NCBI GenBank assembly: GCA_030674155.1
Contig: CM060342.1
Span: forward strand, 11,526,637-11,590,636
Reading direction: 5' to 3'
Length of the DNA: 64,000 nt
From: Stramonita haemastoma
Lineage: Eukaryota; Mollusca; Gastropoda; Neogastropoda; Muricidae
Shown here: positions 1-12,400 of the stretch, in pieces
Layout: each line of letters starts with the position of its first letter
Numbering within the stretch: the stretch's first letter is position 1
Notes under the pieces: generated by a model
Database searches by the model: none
What the model saw: only the letters and a program-made list of their open reading frames with translations
What the model was told of the DNA's origin: nothing
Program-made: the position numbers and the translations under genes

Positions 1-1928
1 TGAGGTGTGTTAGTGGAGAGTTCCGTATGCATGTATGTGCGTTTATGTGCCTGTCTGTCTGTGTCCGTCTGAGTGTGTGTTTAGTGTGTAAGTCATTGCA
101 GCGGCACACAGCTTGACAGTGAGCTGTGGGATATAAAAGAAGAGTGTTATAAAAGAAGAGTGTGAGGTATGGACCACTGGCCGTGTTTTGTATTGGAAAT
201 GGCTCTGTCAGTGCTGAGGGCATGTATGTATACAGTATACATGTACTGTATGTATGCACATGTGACGGGCTGACCGAGAGTGCAGGCATGTCAAGATGGC
301 AGTTTCCTGAGATTCTTTTGGAGCAGCATTGTATTAGTGGAGTACGTGGTGTTTTAATCTGTCAATATTTAAAAACCTTGTGCACCGTGGCGTTTACATG
401 TAGAGCTTGAAATGCGAACAAACAGACCAGCCGATTTTGTACAGATGTCGACATGAAGTGAGAAATGGATCACGTATACAAATTGACAGGCCTGGTCACT
501 AGTATGAGAGCTATGCTGTGTATGTCTTCAATCCATCACAAGTCTTTCATCCTTTGATATGTATTGCATTAATCAACCACCATGGTGTGTTTTCGTGTGT
601 ATTGAGGGCGTGGAGGGCAAGTTGTGTGTCGTAACTAATCGTCTGTGTCGTGTGATTTGCCTTTTTTTTTTTTTTTTCCTCTTTACATTGGTGCATTTGA
701 TGTTCTTTACAGAGTGTAAGAAAAACATATCCAAGAGGTCCTGCATGTGTAAATGTGTGAGTGCGCATGCTGGCTTATATACTTGTATGCTAACATGTGA
801 GGGTGTGAATGGTTTTGTATGTAGTGTACCGGAGAATGCGGTACATGCCATTTATATACATGAATGTGTATCGCTTTCCCGTCGACTTTAGCCGTGCAGT
901 CCCTGACAAGGCTGTGGCTCGAACACTGCATGCTGTGCAGTAACGTTGATCTCTGTGGAAGGGGAAAGAGGAGAAAGAAAATCAAAGCAGTGCAGCTGTC
1001 GTGCTGTAGACTATTGATGAGGAGGTGTGCATCCTGCCCTGTCCTGGATTGTGTTTTATTGCTGAAGTCCAATTACTCTATATATATGTGTAATGTCTCC
1101 TTTGACCAAAATCCTGTTTGTGATGTTGATAAATGTCGGTCTGTCTTGTTGACTGTTGGTGCTTTCATTCAGTCATTCTGGAAATGTTGTCAGTATTGGG
1201 AGTGACAAAAATTGATATCTGTAAAAGTGTGTGAAGGGCGGAGGAGTTTGGTGAATTAGGGGAAAAGAGTGTGTGTTATGAGGGGGGGGGGGGGGTTGAT
1301 ATGTATGCCAATTCCAGTACCTCCACTTGTGGGGGGGTTCAACAGCATAATTTTCAGAACAAATGCGGAATAGGAATTCACAAGTTCCTAGTGTGGTCGT
1401 TTGTTTGTGTGTGTGTGAGTTCAAACTCTAGTCGTATGTCTTTCTGAATGTAGGTATTCTAGTGCCTTGGCGTCATTCCCAGTTTTAATATATACTGAAG
1501 AAAAAAAAAACAAAAAACAAAAACACGGCAAAAAAACTTGACCACATTTTTCAATATGTACATGATTATCTGTAATATGTATATTATATATTACAGGTTT
1601 TTTTTTTATATGGAAACTAAAACAGTGAATGAATGTGTGTATGTGTTTAGTGTTTGGGTCCTGGCTGTGAATAGTGATGATAGAAAATGAGAATGATTGT
1701 ACAGAAAGTAATCAACCCCCTCCCCCCCCCCCCCCCCCCCCTTTCCTCTCTCTTTCTCTGTATTGCAGATTGTAGCCCTTCTTTTCCCTGTGACACTGCA
1801 GATGAAGTTAGATAAATCAACACTTACCCCCTCCCCCCCTCCCCGGGGGAAAAAAAAAAAAAAACTAACAAAAAAACCCAACAAGCAAACAAACAAAAAG
1901 ATTGTGTAAACCTCTCTAGTTCAATTTT

Positions 1929-1980
<52 letters not shown>
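1929..1980 (+). repeat. (CA)26 microsatellite
   Basis: Perfect CA dinucleotide tract running into the family-C fragment. Confidence 0.97.
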
Positions 1981-1983
<3 letters not shown>

Positions 1984-2152
1984 TGCAGAACATCTTGCAC
2001 ACATGTTAAATCCTGTTCCGCTTTTCGTAAGAGTAGGCCATCGTGTGCTCGTGGGAACAGATGACATTTACAAAACTGCATACACACGGGGACTGGATGT
2101 AAAAAAGCATAAGAGTGCTTATCCCATTATCCTCGATATAAAAGAATAAAAA
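1981..2152 (+). mobile_element. SINE family C, fragment
   Basis: GCAGAACATCTTGCACACATG, GAACAGATGACATTTACAAA, then ACACGGGGACTGGATGTAA and CCTCGATATAAAAGAATA. This 3' body recurs throughout the window (2, 27.6, 30.7, 35.7, 49.7, 50.3, 53.5, 63.0 kb). It follows a (CA)26 tract. Confidence 0.75.
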
Positions 2153-4019
2153 TTAAAAAAATTAAAAAATTTAAAAAACACAAACAAAAACACTAACTTT
2201 AATTCATTCCAATTATTCTAAAGCAACACCTAACATTTGCTGCCCTTAGAGGTGTGTTTTTATTTATTATTATTATTATTTATTATTTTTTACTTTACTT
2301 TAAAAAAAATAAAAATAAAAAAAGAAAATGTGTAACTTTTTGTAGCCTTTTGTTTTTGTAGTTTTTCACTTGTGCTTGTGTCCTCCCACTGTCCTTGTGT
2401 CCCTATGTATCCTCCCACTCATTTTGGTTAGTCTCTGTGAAGTTTTGCCACAATGTTGTCAGTAAGATCAAGGACAGTACGTATCCTTTTCCCAGTCCGT
2501 TTCACGCGCTGCAGTGTAGTTGTGCAGCTGAGAAAATAACGGTGATGGAGAGATACTTGGTAGCAGTGTTGGGACTTTTGGCGAAGCTTCCAGACCAAAG
2601 ACTTAACTGTGGGAATGTGTGTTTTGTCCTTGCCTTGGGTTCATGAGTAAAATGTACATTTTTTGGTTTCATAACCTGTTGCGTTGTTGTTACTTGTAAC
2701 TCTTTTTCCTGTTGTTGATGATTTCGGTCATAGAACATGTGGAACGAGGCGGTGAATGTAGCATTAAAAAATTTTTTTTTTAATTTGGTTTTGGTTTTAC
2801 TTTTAGTGTTAACTTTTTTATGTTGAAGGCTCCATAAAGTAGTTTTTTTTTCTGTATAGCAAAAGCAAACCAGTGCATCTTCTTTTTTTTTTGGGGGGGG
2901 GGGGGTTTTAAAATATGATTTTGTGCCTGAATATTCTGTTTCGGTCAAAAAAGAAAAACCTTGACTTTTGACTGTTGTCATTCAGATACTGCTTCATAGA
3001 AACACATTGTCTGAAATTTCTCCTGATGAAGTTTCAGAGTGAATGTGTATGCATAGCAGTTTTTTGTGTTTTGTTTCTTGTGGGGTTTTAAAATATTTTT
3101 TGTGCATAGCAGAGTTTTATTTTCCTGCTTTTGATCAACTAAAATAGTTTCGTCTCCCAATTTTTTTGGGGGGAGGGTGGGTGGGTGATTAAAAAAATTG
3201 ATAAAAAAACTGATAACAATTTCTATATATATAGTCACCGGCTTTAACGTAGAATGCTCATTTTTGTATGAGGGCATATGGATAGATGAGTTCTTGATTA
3301 GCCAGGTGAAAGAAAAACAATTTCCTTTTTTCTTTTACTGGCCTTAGCCTTTCTTTTTGTTTTTAGTGGGATTTTTTTCCTCCCAAAATTTGTGCTTCCC
3401 TGAGTGAGTAGTTCATACTGGGAACAGTTCACTAAAGTGTTAGTCATTCATGTATTTGGGGATGTGTTCATTGATAATTTTTTTTTTTTTAATTGGGTTT
3501 TTTGTTGTTGTTGTTTGTTTGTTTTTTATAACTGTGTTTTATTTCAGCACTGCCAATTTCAAAATGAAAGTTTGCTCCCTTAGGTTTTCTCACCCCAACT
3601 TTTTCAGTTTTTGCCTCACAAAGAAATAGGTTAGCGAACAAAATACATTTAAGTTCAGGTTATTTTGCTCATTTATTTTTAATAACTGCGCAACCCGATT
3701 TCACACTAAAGTTTGTTGATTCCTTCACTGGCTTCAGCACTACTGAATACACCATGACAAGATTGTTGCGCTTTTCAGTGCCAGTGGATGGATTGACAAT
3801 GTTTGTACTACTGTTGAGAAGTGTATAGGAATGGTGTTTTGTGATGTGAAAAAGATCAGTCCATTCCATCAGTCTATTTGTGAAGAGGTAGGGGTTACAT
3901 TGTATGGAGAATCTTGCCTTTTACCATCCCTTCACTGCAAGTTCCAGTGCGCTATTTCCCTCCCACCTATCCCCTCACCATCCTCTTCTGGCTTCAGGGA
4001 TCTTAAGAGGGATCAAGAA

Positions 4020-4207
4020 AATTTTTTTAGAAGGATCCCCAAAAAGTTCTGGAGGGATCTAAGGTAAGTTTTGGAGAGGCCTAGAAAATGTTTTGGATGG
4101 AACTAGAGCAAGTTTGGGGGGATCTGTAAAATGTTTGAGATCTAGAAAGTTTTGAAGGGATCTAGAAACAGTTTTGAAGGGATCTAGAAACAGTTTTGAA
4201 GGGATCT

Positions 4208-4244
<37 letters not shown>

Positions 4245-4340
4245 TTTGAGGGATCTACAAGTTTTGGAGGGATCTAGAAAAAGTTTTGGAAAGATCAAGA
4301 AAAAGTTTTAGAGGGAATTAGAAAAAAGTTTTCAACTAAG
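4020..4340 (+). repeat. Minisatellite, GGGATCTAGAAAnAGTTTTG-type unit
   Basis: Roughly a dozen diverged copies of a 20-26-base unit containing GGATCTAGAAA and AGTTTTGGAGG, interrupted by a long poly-G tract at 4216-4242. The adjoining hairpin arms contain inverted and direct versions of the same unit. Confidence 0.7.
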
Positions 4341-4512
4341 ACTTTTTCATGATCCCTCCAAAAAATTTTCTTCACCATCACCTATCCCTAGTCCTGTAGA
4401 CTGTGGGGGCACCACTGAGGATTTTGGAAGTCTTCAGTGGTGCTTCCACAGTCTACAAGTCTGCGGGGTAGGTGAAGATGAAGAAAAAAATTTGGAAGGA
4501 CCAGGAAAAAGT
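4341..4512 (+). ncRNA. Long imperfect hairpin (foldback), 11-base loop
   Basis: Arms 4341-4420 and 4432-4512 are reverse-complementary, with loop 4421-4431. The inner 25 pairs (4396-4420 with 4432-4456) have no true mismatch in plus-strand RNA, because the three differences are all G-U pairs. The outer part is looser, with bulges. It may be a transcribed foldback or miRNA-like precursor, or only an inverted minisatellite. Expression is unknown. Confidence 0.4.
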
Positions 4513-5537
4513 GATGTTGGCCCTGGACTGCAGGGAAGTACAAGCTACAGCACAGTCGCCTAGTATAAAGGGGGATCCCAGTGTGTGGCAGATCTAGTTT
4601 TGCTTTCAGATTCTGTGAGGTTCTAGCCAGTGGTAGGTAGGCGTGCATGCCATGGGGCTGATAAGAGCCAGAAGATGGGAGGCATCTCTTAGGGGCGGGA
4701 ATAGTGGAAGTTTTTTTTGTACCAATAAGCAGAGTATGCAGTCCAGTCTTCAACAATTTGATTTAGTATTGCCTTATATCTTGAGAAGGGAAAGAAAACG
4801 GGTCTTTGTTCAGTAGAATTTGCCTGTATCTTGATCATGCTAATGATGGTCAGTAAGTGTGCGTTTATATGTTGTGTCAAAAGCTGACAGTGCAGAATAC
4901 TGATAAAGGAAACAGAGGGGCAGGGTAGGGTAGGCCTCTGTAGAGGGAGTCCAAAGAACAGCCAACATGCTGTCTGTGAACGGCTTGTGTCGAAAGGGAA
5001 ACAGAACAGGCTGTGTGTGGTGTAGGCAGCACTGGAACTTCACTGAAGATGGCAGCAGAAATCCTTGAAGCAAAAATGTAGTTTCTCAACAATGAAGGTT
5101 AGAGTTATTTATGTTTGTGAAATCAGGCTATGTATTTGAGTAAAGTAGAGCCAGATCCATACTGTTTTTTTTTATTTATTTATTTATTTATTTTTTAAAG
5201 CTACATTCATGATGAATTCCTCGTTTGATTTCACATGACAAACTTCATGTATGTGTCAATCTGAATCATATCAATCTTGTTGTTTCTGTTTGCCAAAAAA
5301 CAACAAACAAACCCTAATACAACTTGCCTGCACCTTTTAAAATCTTTTTTTTTTTTTTTTAAAGTCTCCCCTGTTGCTTTTAGAAGGTGAAGTTGAGTTT
5401 TATGAAGAATATGAGTGGCGTGTTTGTGGGTTGCAGAAACAGGTGTTATTCCATTACCAAATGGTATGTGATAAGATTATGCAGTGGTTTGTTCGCATGT
5501 GATTTGAATGGCGTTTCCATTTCCAGAGTTACAAGCC

Positions 5538-5543
5538 AATAAA
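5538..5543 (+). terminator. Candidate poly(A) signal
   Basis: CCAATAAATG, followed about 30-50 bases later by a GT-rich downstream element (GTGCGTGTCC, then GTGTGTGTGCG). This is the classical arrangement for an animal poly(A) site on the plus strand. No upstream coding exon lies in the window to confirm it. Confidence 0.35.
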
Positions 5544-6055
5544 TGCTCATGAATTACAAAAATGTCTTGTGCGTGTCCCTGTGTGTGTGCGTGTGTGTGT
5601 GCTGTGAGCAGAGAGATTATCTCATAAGTTACACTTCTGTGCAACATTGAGTCATCACTGTTATATGATATTGTGTTTGTACCAGAGTTATGTGTCTATG
5701 CTTTTTATGATAATCTATATTTGTTTACTATAATAGGTCTGTAAATAAGGATACCACACTTACTAGGGACTTGTGAGCCTTTCTTTGAAATCAAACGCAT
5801 GTAGATGGAAACCAGAAGTATAATGATCACTCATCTTGATAATGTCGTCTTTTATAGTTTAAAAAAAAAAATCAGGAAGTAAAATCGTTTAGCGCTGAGT
5901 GTTAGGGAATAGTTTCATGAAGTCTTCTTGCACTGTATATTATTTGATGGCAGGTGGAGTCTGATTGAATGAAGTCAGTGTGAAAGTGTAGACATTTTGG
6001 TCATGTGGACTGTAGTCTGATGCTATTTATCAAAATAGTTTCTGTTGCTACTCAA

Positions 6056-7350
6056 CTTCACTGATCAAGTCTCTGAACTCTGCTTTCATTAAGTATGCAG
6101 GTTCAGTGCTTTCATTAAGTATCCAGGGTTCAGTGCTTTCATTAACACTTTCTACCCCGGGTACGGATTAATCTGTACCACGCGATCATCTCCCCTGGAC
6201 GGGGTACTGATTAATCCGTACCACAGCAGGTACTTTCACTTTCGCCCTCCCATTCTGTTCTATTCTCACATGGTCGTTTTAGCTTGTTGGCTTTAGATGC
6301 CACGTTAGTCGCACATCGTTCACAGCTAATTTGCATATAAATTGAGCGTGTTTTTGTTGTGTTTATTGTTGTTTTACGTGTCATATGCTTGTAGTATGGC
6401 TTTGGTACATCATACTTTCACTGCTGATGAAGTAACAGAAGTTTTAAATGAGTTATTACGTTGCCGATAAAGATCATGTTTTGGATAGAGATCGTGAGAG
6501 CTTTGAGTCTCGTGATACTAGACTGTGTGCCGCTCGAGGAGCGAGATAGGCCAGCTAAAAGGGGTGGGGGTGGGGGGGGTGGGGGGTGACTGGGGAGGGG
6601 CGTGGCCTTGGTACTGATAGTACCGCTATGATAAACACCAACTGTTTACATGAAAATAAACTACAAGCCACCTGGTGAAGTGCAAACATTCTGTACTTTT
6701 GAATAAAGTAGTGTAGAAAAGTTCAGGAACTTACTTGGACTAGGGAAGAAATGTTATCTGTATATTCCATGATCGTTATTGTGACAGTGTCATGTGTACA
6801 GTTCAGTGGTTCCCTTTGATTATATTACATTTGATGCATGCTGGAAGAAAACTTGTATTGTACCTATGTTTGTCCCTGTTTATTTGAGATTCTTGTATAG
6901 TTTTGTTGTTGTTGTGTTGTATTTGTTGCATACATTGCATAAAAATCATAAGCCCATCAGTGGGATCACCACTTAAAATCAGAGCAATTACGTAATTTGA
7001 CACCATAATTGACATATTCTTTTTTATGCAATATAATTTTTTATGCACGCATATAATGGGCAGTCATTTACCCACAAAATGCCATAGTTTCATAAAAAAT
7101 GGGCTTCAAACATAAAAGATATGAGGATTTTACGATGATGACCCAGTGCACACTGCACTCAGCTGCTGCAGGGCTGGTCCACAGAGACTGCAGTGCAGCT
7201 GCACCCTTGGGGTACAAAGTGTTAAGTATCCAGGGTTCAGTGCTTTCGTTGGGTATCCAGGTTTCAGTGCTTTCGTTAAGTATCCAGGTTTTGGTATTTA
7301 AGTATCCAGGGTTCAGTGCTTTCATTAAGTATCCAGGGTTCAGTGCTCAT
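6056..7350 (+). repeat. 27-bp minisatellite (GTGCTTTCATTAAGTATCCAG type), split by a transposon
   Basis: Copies of a unit containing TTTCATTAAGTATCCAGG and TTCAGTGC occur at about 6085-6145 and 7222-7345. The piggyBac-like element between them sits exactly in the TTAA of one unit. Confidence 0.8.
6146..7221. mobile_element. piggyBac-like non-autonomous element with TTAA target duplication
   Basis: Ends CACTTTCTACCCC and GGGGTACAAAGTG are inverted repeats with one difference in the first 13 bases. They are flanked by TTAA at 6142-6145 and 7222-7225. Removing the element and one TTAA restores a minisatellite unit. Just inside the left end are two palindromic GGTACnGATTAATCnGTACC motifs. From 6396 a short frame starting MALVHHTFTADEVTEVL runs 24 codons and stops, followed by a shifted Asp/Arg-rich frame. 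This is likely a remnant transposase N terminus. The rest has no transposase core. Family assignment rests on TTAA plus the inverted ends. Confidence 0.8.
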
Positions 7351-7479
7351 TTTCTGCCTGGCTTTGGGAGGGTTTTTTGTGTGTTTTTTTCTGCCTGGCA
7401 TTGTTATTTTGAACCCTGATGGAAATCCATTCAGCTAGGTGATGAATACAGAGCTTCGTGCACACGCATACTTTTAGTT

Positions 7480-7645
7480 ACTCCTCCCTTGGACATTTAG
7501 TTCTTGGTGCTCCTTGTTATTCCTCCCTTGGACATTTAGTTCTTGGAGTTCTTGGTGCTCCTTGTTATTCCTCCCTTGGACATTTAGTTCTTGCTGCTCC
7601 TTGTTATTCCTCCCTTGGACATTTAGTTCTTGCTGCTCCTTGTTT
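7480..7645 (+). repeat. Minisatellite, CTCCCTTGGACATTTAGTTCTTG unit
   Basis: About four copies of a 37-46-base unit in tandem with variable short spacers (GTGCTCCTTGTTATT). Confidence 0.85.
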
Positions 7646-8919
7646 GTTTGGTCAGTGTACAGTTGGAAGGATCCTTTTATTCTCACAAAACTTGTACATT
7701 GTTGTCAGCAATAAGGAATCAGGATACACAGATTAACGAAAAATTTAAAGCCTTGCTCTTGTCAGTGGAATCATGTATGCGTAATAAATTAAATGCAGTG
7801 AGGAAGAAAGGTTTCTCAACTTTAACTTGTAAATTTTAACAACAAACATTTCTGATGAGCAGAAGAGACAGACAGACAGTCCATGTATATCAAGTTAGGA
7901 GATTAACATAAAATGTTGTGGGGTGGGGATGCTTGGAGAGAGTGCTTTTTGTGATTAGTTTCATCATACCGACTTCCAGAATTTCCAGGAGAGTCTTAGT
8001 AAATGTTATGTACCACTATTGGTGAACACAGTCATTTTATTTTTGGTTTTACTGAGAGCTGGTTCATCCCTTGACAAGATTTTGTTGGTTTGATTATTCT
8101 CTGGTTAATGAGAAGAGTGGAAAGCTGCATGTTTTCTCTGACACAGTTAAAAATGTCACTGTGTAACAATACCAACAGAGAAGTGTTCTGCTGCCTCTTC
8201 TGCATAGCCACATCAATACCTAGGATTGAGACTTCTTCTTTTGTGTTCCCTAGGGAGTGAGACTAATGTGATGATTGACCCAAGATTTTATCGAAATAAC
8301 TGATACCAAGGCGAAGTCTGTAGTGCTGCTGTGCAGGACAGTGACTGTATCTGGCACTGGAAGAGATCTTACTGAACTGCGATACTTCAGAGATATTCAG
8401 AGAGATCATCAGAGAGATTATTCCATGAGTTGGTTGTGGAAGGGATAAAATAGTTGAGCTGTAAACCTAGTATAACACAACTCTTTCATACAGCCTACCT
8501 CTCATCTGTGATAAGGATTGTTTGCTGATACTGGAGGGGGCAGAAAAATCTGCTGGGCAGCTGCTATGAACCATTTTGTGATACTGAATGAAGTTAAATA
8601 TCTTCACCTTTTTTTCTTTTCGTGAGCAGAAACCTTACCAGAATCTTCAAGTTGTAAATGACTTATTCCTTTAACCTGTTCTGTGCCTGACTTGATAACT
8701 CATTGGCAATAAAATGTTCTCTTCGCTGCCATGTCTGTCAATTATACTCATCGTGGGAAAGTCCTTAATTTTCCTTGTTTTATATTTTGACTGTTTACAA
8801 AACTGAGGGTATTTTTTGAAAGGCGGAACGTCTGTAGAATGTATTCATAACCGTAATCTTGCATTTGACAAGGAATCCCCTAAGTGATTTTAAAAAAAAA
8901 AAAAAACCAGTTTTGGGGT

Positions 8920-8950
<31 letters not shown>

Positions 8951-9420
8951 ACCTGGCAAGTAGGACCTCACTTTAGTTCCCTGGCAATGAAAGAGTTAAC
9001 TGCTCCAGTAATAATCTGTAATGCTTTGAGACGAAGTAGACTTTTAATGTCCGGATTGAACATCAGTAGTTGTAATGTCCCACAGAAAGTCCGCATTCTC
9101 GAAATGTGGCAAAAATAAATATTTGGCTTGTAGGCATCCGTCAGTCTCCGAAGACTATGGAGTTACGCTCTAGGCTTACAGCGCAAAGCCTGGGTACGTA
9201 AGTATGGAGAGCAAGCTGTTACCCATGCAGCAGACCTCCCTCTCCACGTGGCTGGAATGGTCCATTGGAAAGGCAATGACTGATTTTATGTTAGATCACA
9301 AGATCTAACCACTAATCTATTCTACCCCCCTTTCACACACACATGCATGTGTACACACACACACACACACGCAACCAGTTGGTAAACCACACATTAGGAA
9401 AACTGTTCTGATATAGATTA
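7646..9420. other. Non-coding; no gene seen
   Basis: Only short frames. The stretch holds a poly-G tract (8930-8950) and, at about 9134-9300, a segment beginning CATCCGTCAGTCTCCGAAG that looks like a dispersed repeat I cannot classify. Composition changes from T-rich to A-rich on the plus strand near 9.1-9.4 kb. Confidence 0.5.
8708..8713 (+). terminator. Alternative candidate poly(A) signal
   Basis: GGCAATAAAATG in a T-rich stretch with GT/T-rich sequence downstream. Second possible 3' end of an upstream plus-strand gene. Confidence 0.2.
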
Positions 9421-9426
9421 TTTATT
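9421..9426 (-). terminator. Candidate poly(A) signal for RILPL
   Basis: AATAAA on the minus strand, with GT-rich sequence 25-60 bases downstream (GTGTGG, then a GT repeat). It is the last good signal before base composition changes from T-rich on the minus strand to T-rich on the plus strand. Confidence 0.3.
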
Positions 9427-12400
9427 GGGTAGTAATACCATGAACTGAACAGCAAAATCATAATGTCAATCTCTTGCGTATGATGAAACAAAATGGATGT
9501 TTGTTTATTTATACACTATGTCATCAAAGAGTCAGGACTGGAATGGAATCAGAATAAGTTCAATAACCCAGACCCCACCAACCTTTTGTTTCAAGGAATG
9601 AATAGATTGCGGTGACAGCCATACTCTACTTACATTTCTCAGGAACAAAGTTGATTTTCTACTTTTTCAGAATAATCTACTGTACTGATGTTCATGATGT
9701 ACATAATTATGTACGTGAAAAGAAAAAAAGATGAAATGGTCATATTCTTTTTATTAATTAAGAAAAAAAAATCAACTGCTTTAAGTGAAAGAAAAACAAT
9801 TGCTGGCACACAAAACTACATAAACGAATTTAACGGCATTTTGTCAAACCTTGGTTGTTAGGTAGATCAGGAGCGTATCTTTGGACAGCTATTTCTTATC
9901 CCCTAAAACAGGGTTTTCTGCTCACTTAAAAGCTGAATTCTCTCCAAACTGATGCCTTTCCATCAAAACACTTCTGCTTTTTTGTATAATCAAATGATCT
10001 CAACAGAAAAAGTGTCATCAAATAAAATGTTTTTCTATCAACAAAACTAAAAAAAGATCATTATGCATTCCATATCATCCAACTAAACACGACAATGCAT
10101 CAGACTAAACGCATCTACCTGACTAACCAGCACACCTGGTAACAACCCGTTTTCAATGTTGATCATTTATTGCACATGCAGGAGGAGTAGTAGGAGAAGG
10201 AACAAAAAGTTACAATTTTGATTACCAATTCTGCATTTTGCAGGGGACAGAAATATAATAAAGCAAGTTATCTTCTTAGTTATTCAACGAAGAAATTGAT
10301 AAAGCAGCAACCCCACTTCACCTAGCCTATCTCCCTTAGGGAGCAAGAAAAGTACTTTCATCGTTCTGGTTCAACCAGCATTCACACAGGTCTGCCATGG
10401 TACTTTCAGGGAAAGGAGGAGGTGAATGTGATGGGTGTGTGTGTGTGTGTGTGTGTGCGTAGTCAGGAGTTTGCATTTTTCACTTTGGTGAATAATGTCT
10501 TTCTTTTGTTGGTTTTTTTTTTGTTTTTTTTTTTACATTTATCTGATTTATTTTAAATTTTACATTTTCTAGGCTATTTTGGGGGGGGGGGGGGGAGGCA
10601 GGTATTTTCCTTTTTTTCTTTAGTTTGAAATCATCTCACTTGTTATATTCAAGGAAGGGGGGGGGGGGGGGGGGGCGGTATGCAAGACAGTTCATTGAAA
10701 AGAAGAGGTATTTCTTCTCTTTTTTGTAAATTTTTCTAGATTTTGAATTTATCCTTTTTGTTTTATTTCACTTTTTATTTGATTTTTGAAGTTTTAAAAA
10801 AACAATTAGGCCAAAAATAATCACATTGACAAGTTGGTATGCTTGCCTTTAAAAAAAAAAGTTGATTAAGAACTTTAAGAGCAATAAGCAGAAAATATTT
10901 GAGCAACAATGAAAGTGTGGAGTGGGTGGGATGGAGGGAATTACTGGAGGGAAGGTGGGAGTATCAGGGGAGGGGGCACCTGTGTGGAGAGCAGTATCCT
11001 ATGGACTAAAAACATGGAAGGAAGTAGAGTATGCCTGTTTCAACAGGACACGATAACTCTCCATTTTGTTCCATTTCCACAGTGGCAAGCCTGTTCATAT
11101 TTCATACCTGTTCATCCCCCCATCACCTTCGACTGAACAAGAAACAAATTAAAAAAAAAAGATTGAATAAAGACATTCAAACCCTTGTTTTATGTTCACA
11201 CCAACACATTTTCTTTCCTTGCCCCCAACAGTCATTTCTATCTTCCTGCGTGTTATAATATGTTACACTGATTTTGGTTATGATCATAGATATGTAGAAT
11301 TAAAGAACACACACACCAAAGACTTAACAAACCCATCCAGTCATAGGATAAAAAAAAAAACCCACAAAAAACCCCGGCACCAAAGACCTAGGAAAATCAG
11401 CCGGTCACAAGATGTCTATGTGAAACTTATCTATGGAGTAAGTGTATGCTGTTGCACATTACTTCTAAAACTGACATCTGCAAATCCAAATTCTTAAAAA
11501 GCTACTCTGTAAATGCCAGTATATACATGGACATAACACACCAACATATTTAATTTTGTAAAATAAAGAGTCAAAGTGTGCTTTCAAGATGACAGAAATT
11601 TCCTTCTTTTTTGTTCTTTGGCAACCTACCTAAGAGATCACAAAATCCAACAATGTTATTCGATCTTTTCAGTGTACACTGAATGAGCAGAGGGATTAAA
11701 ACAGTGACAAGGTTAGGCAGAGATCATTTAAAAATAAAATGTTTCAGTAACATAGACACTGCAATGATTCTTAACAACGAAAATATAAAAAAAAAGTAAT
11801 GAAAATGAGAAATGGTCCTGGAATGCCTGGCTTATGTGGGGTTTAAAATAAAGGTGAGAGGGGCGTACAAATTGTATGTGAATGACAAACTCAACATTTT
11901 CACTTTCTCTATAAAAGCTGCTGCGGTGTGGTTTTTTGCTGGGTTATTTTTCCCAAGAATAGTAAATTTGAAAACGCAGCAATAACTACTTTGAAGTGTG
12001 ATGCTGGATAACATTTTAAATGATTAACAGTCATGGGCATTAAACCCTACACTACACTACCTGCTAGTCTTTTCACTGAAGCAGTCATGGAAGCACTGCA
12101 CTGACAAAAACAGCAGCTGTAGCCAAGTGCGATACCCGAGGCTTCAGCAAAGCTCTTTTGAGTCCAAACAGTGATCATATCTTCCCATTTCTTTCTCTAT
12201 CTCTTACTCTACCTCCATGGACTATGCCTTGCAAGATGATGTTTGAAAGGCTATCAGATCTTGTGACATGGCCATACCATTTCAGTTTTCTCTTCTGGAC
12301 TGTGGTAAGGAGGTCTTCATAGGTCTGAGGTCTGTCTGATAGGTTCTTTCACTTCCTCATTTGTCACATGGCCATGGCTCAAAAAGGAGATGCCAAGAAT

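Larger units (their letters stand above)
1..4019. other. Non-coding, T-rich on plus strand; no gene seen
   Basis: Poly-T, poly-C and poly-G tracts, a (CA)26 repeat and one family-C SINE fragment are present. No frame has coding character or homology I recognise. The T-rich plus strand and the later AATAAA signals suggest the 3' UTR or flank of a plus-strand gene to the left; this is inference. Confidence 0.4.

Noticed and set aside
162..1205. Several 80-120-codon frames near the left edge
   Set aside because: Frames overlap on both strands with low-complexity composition, no family match and no splice context.
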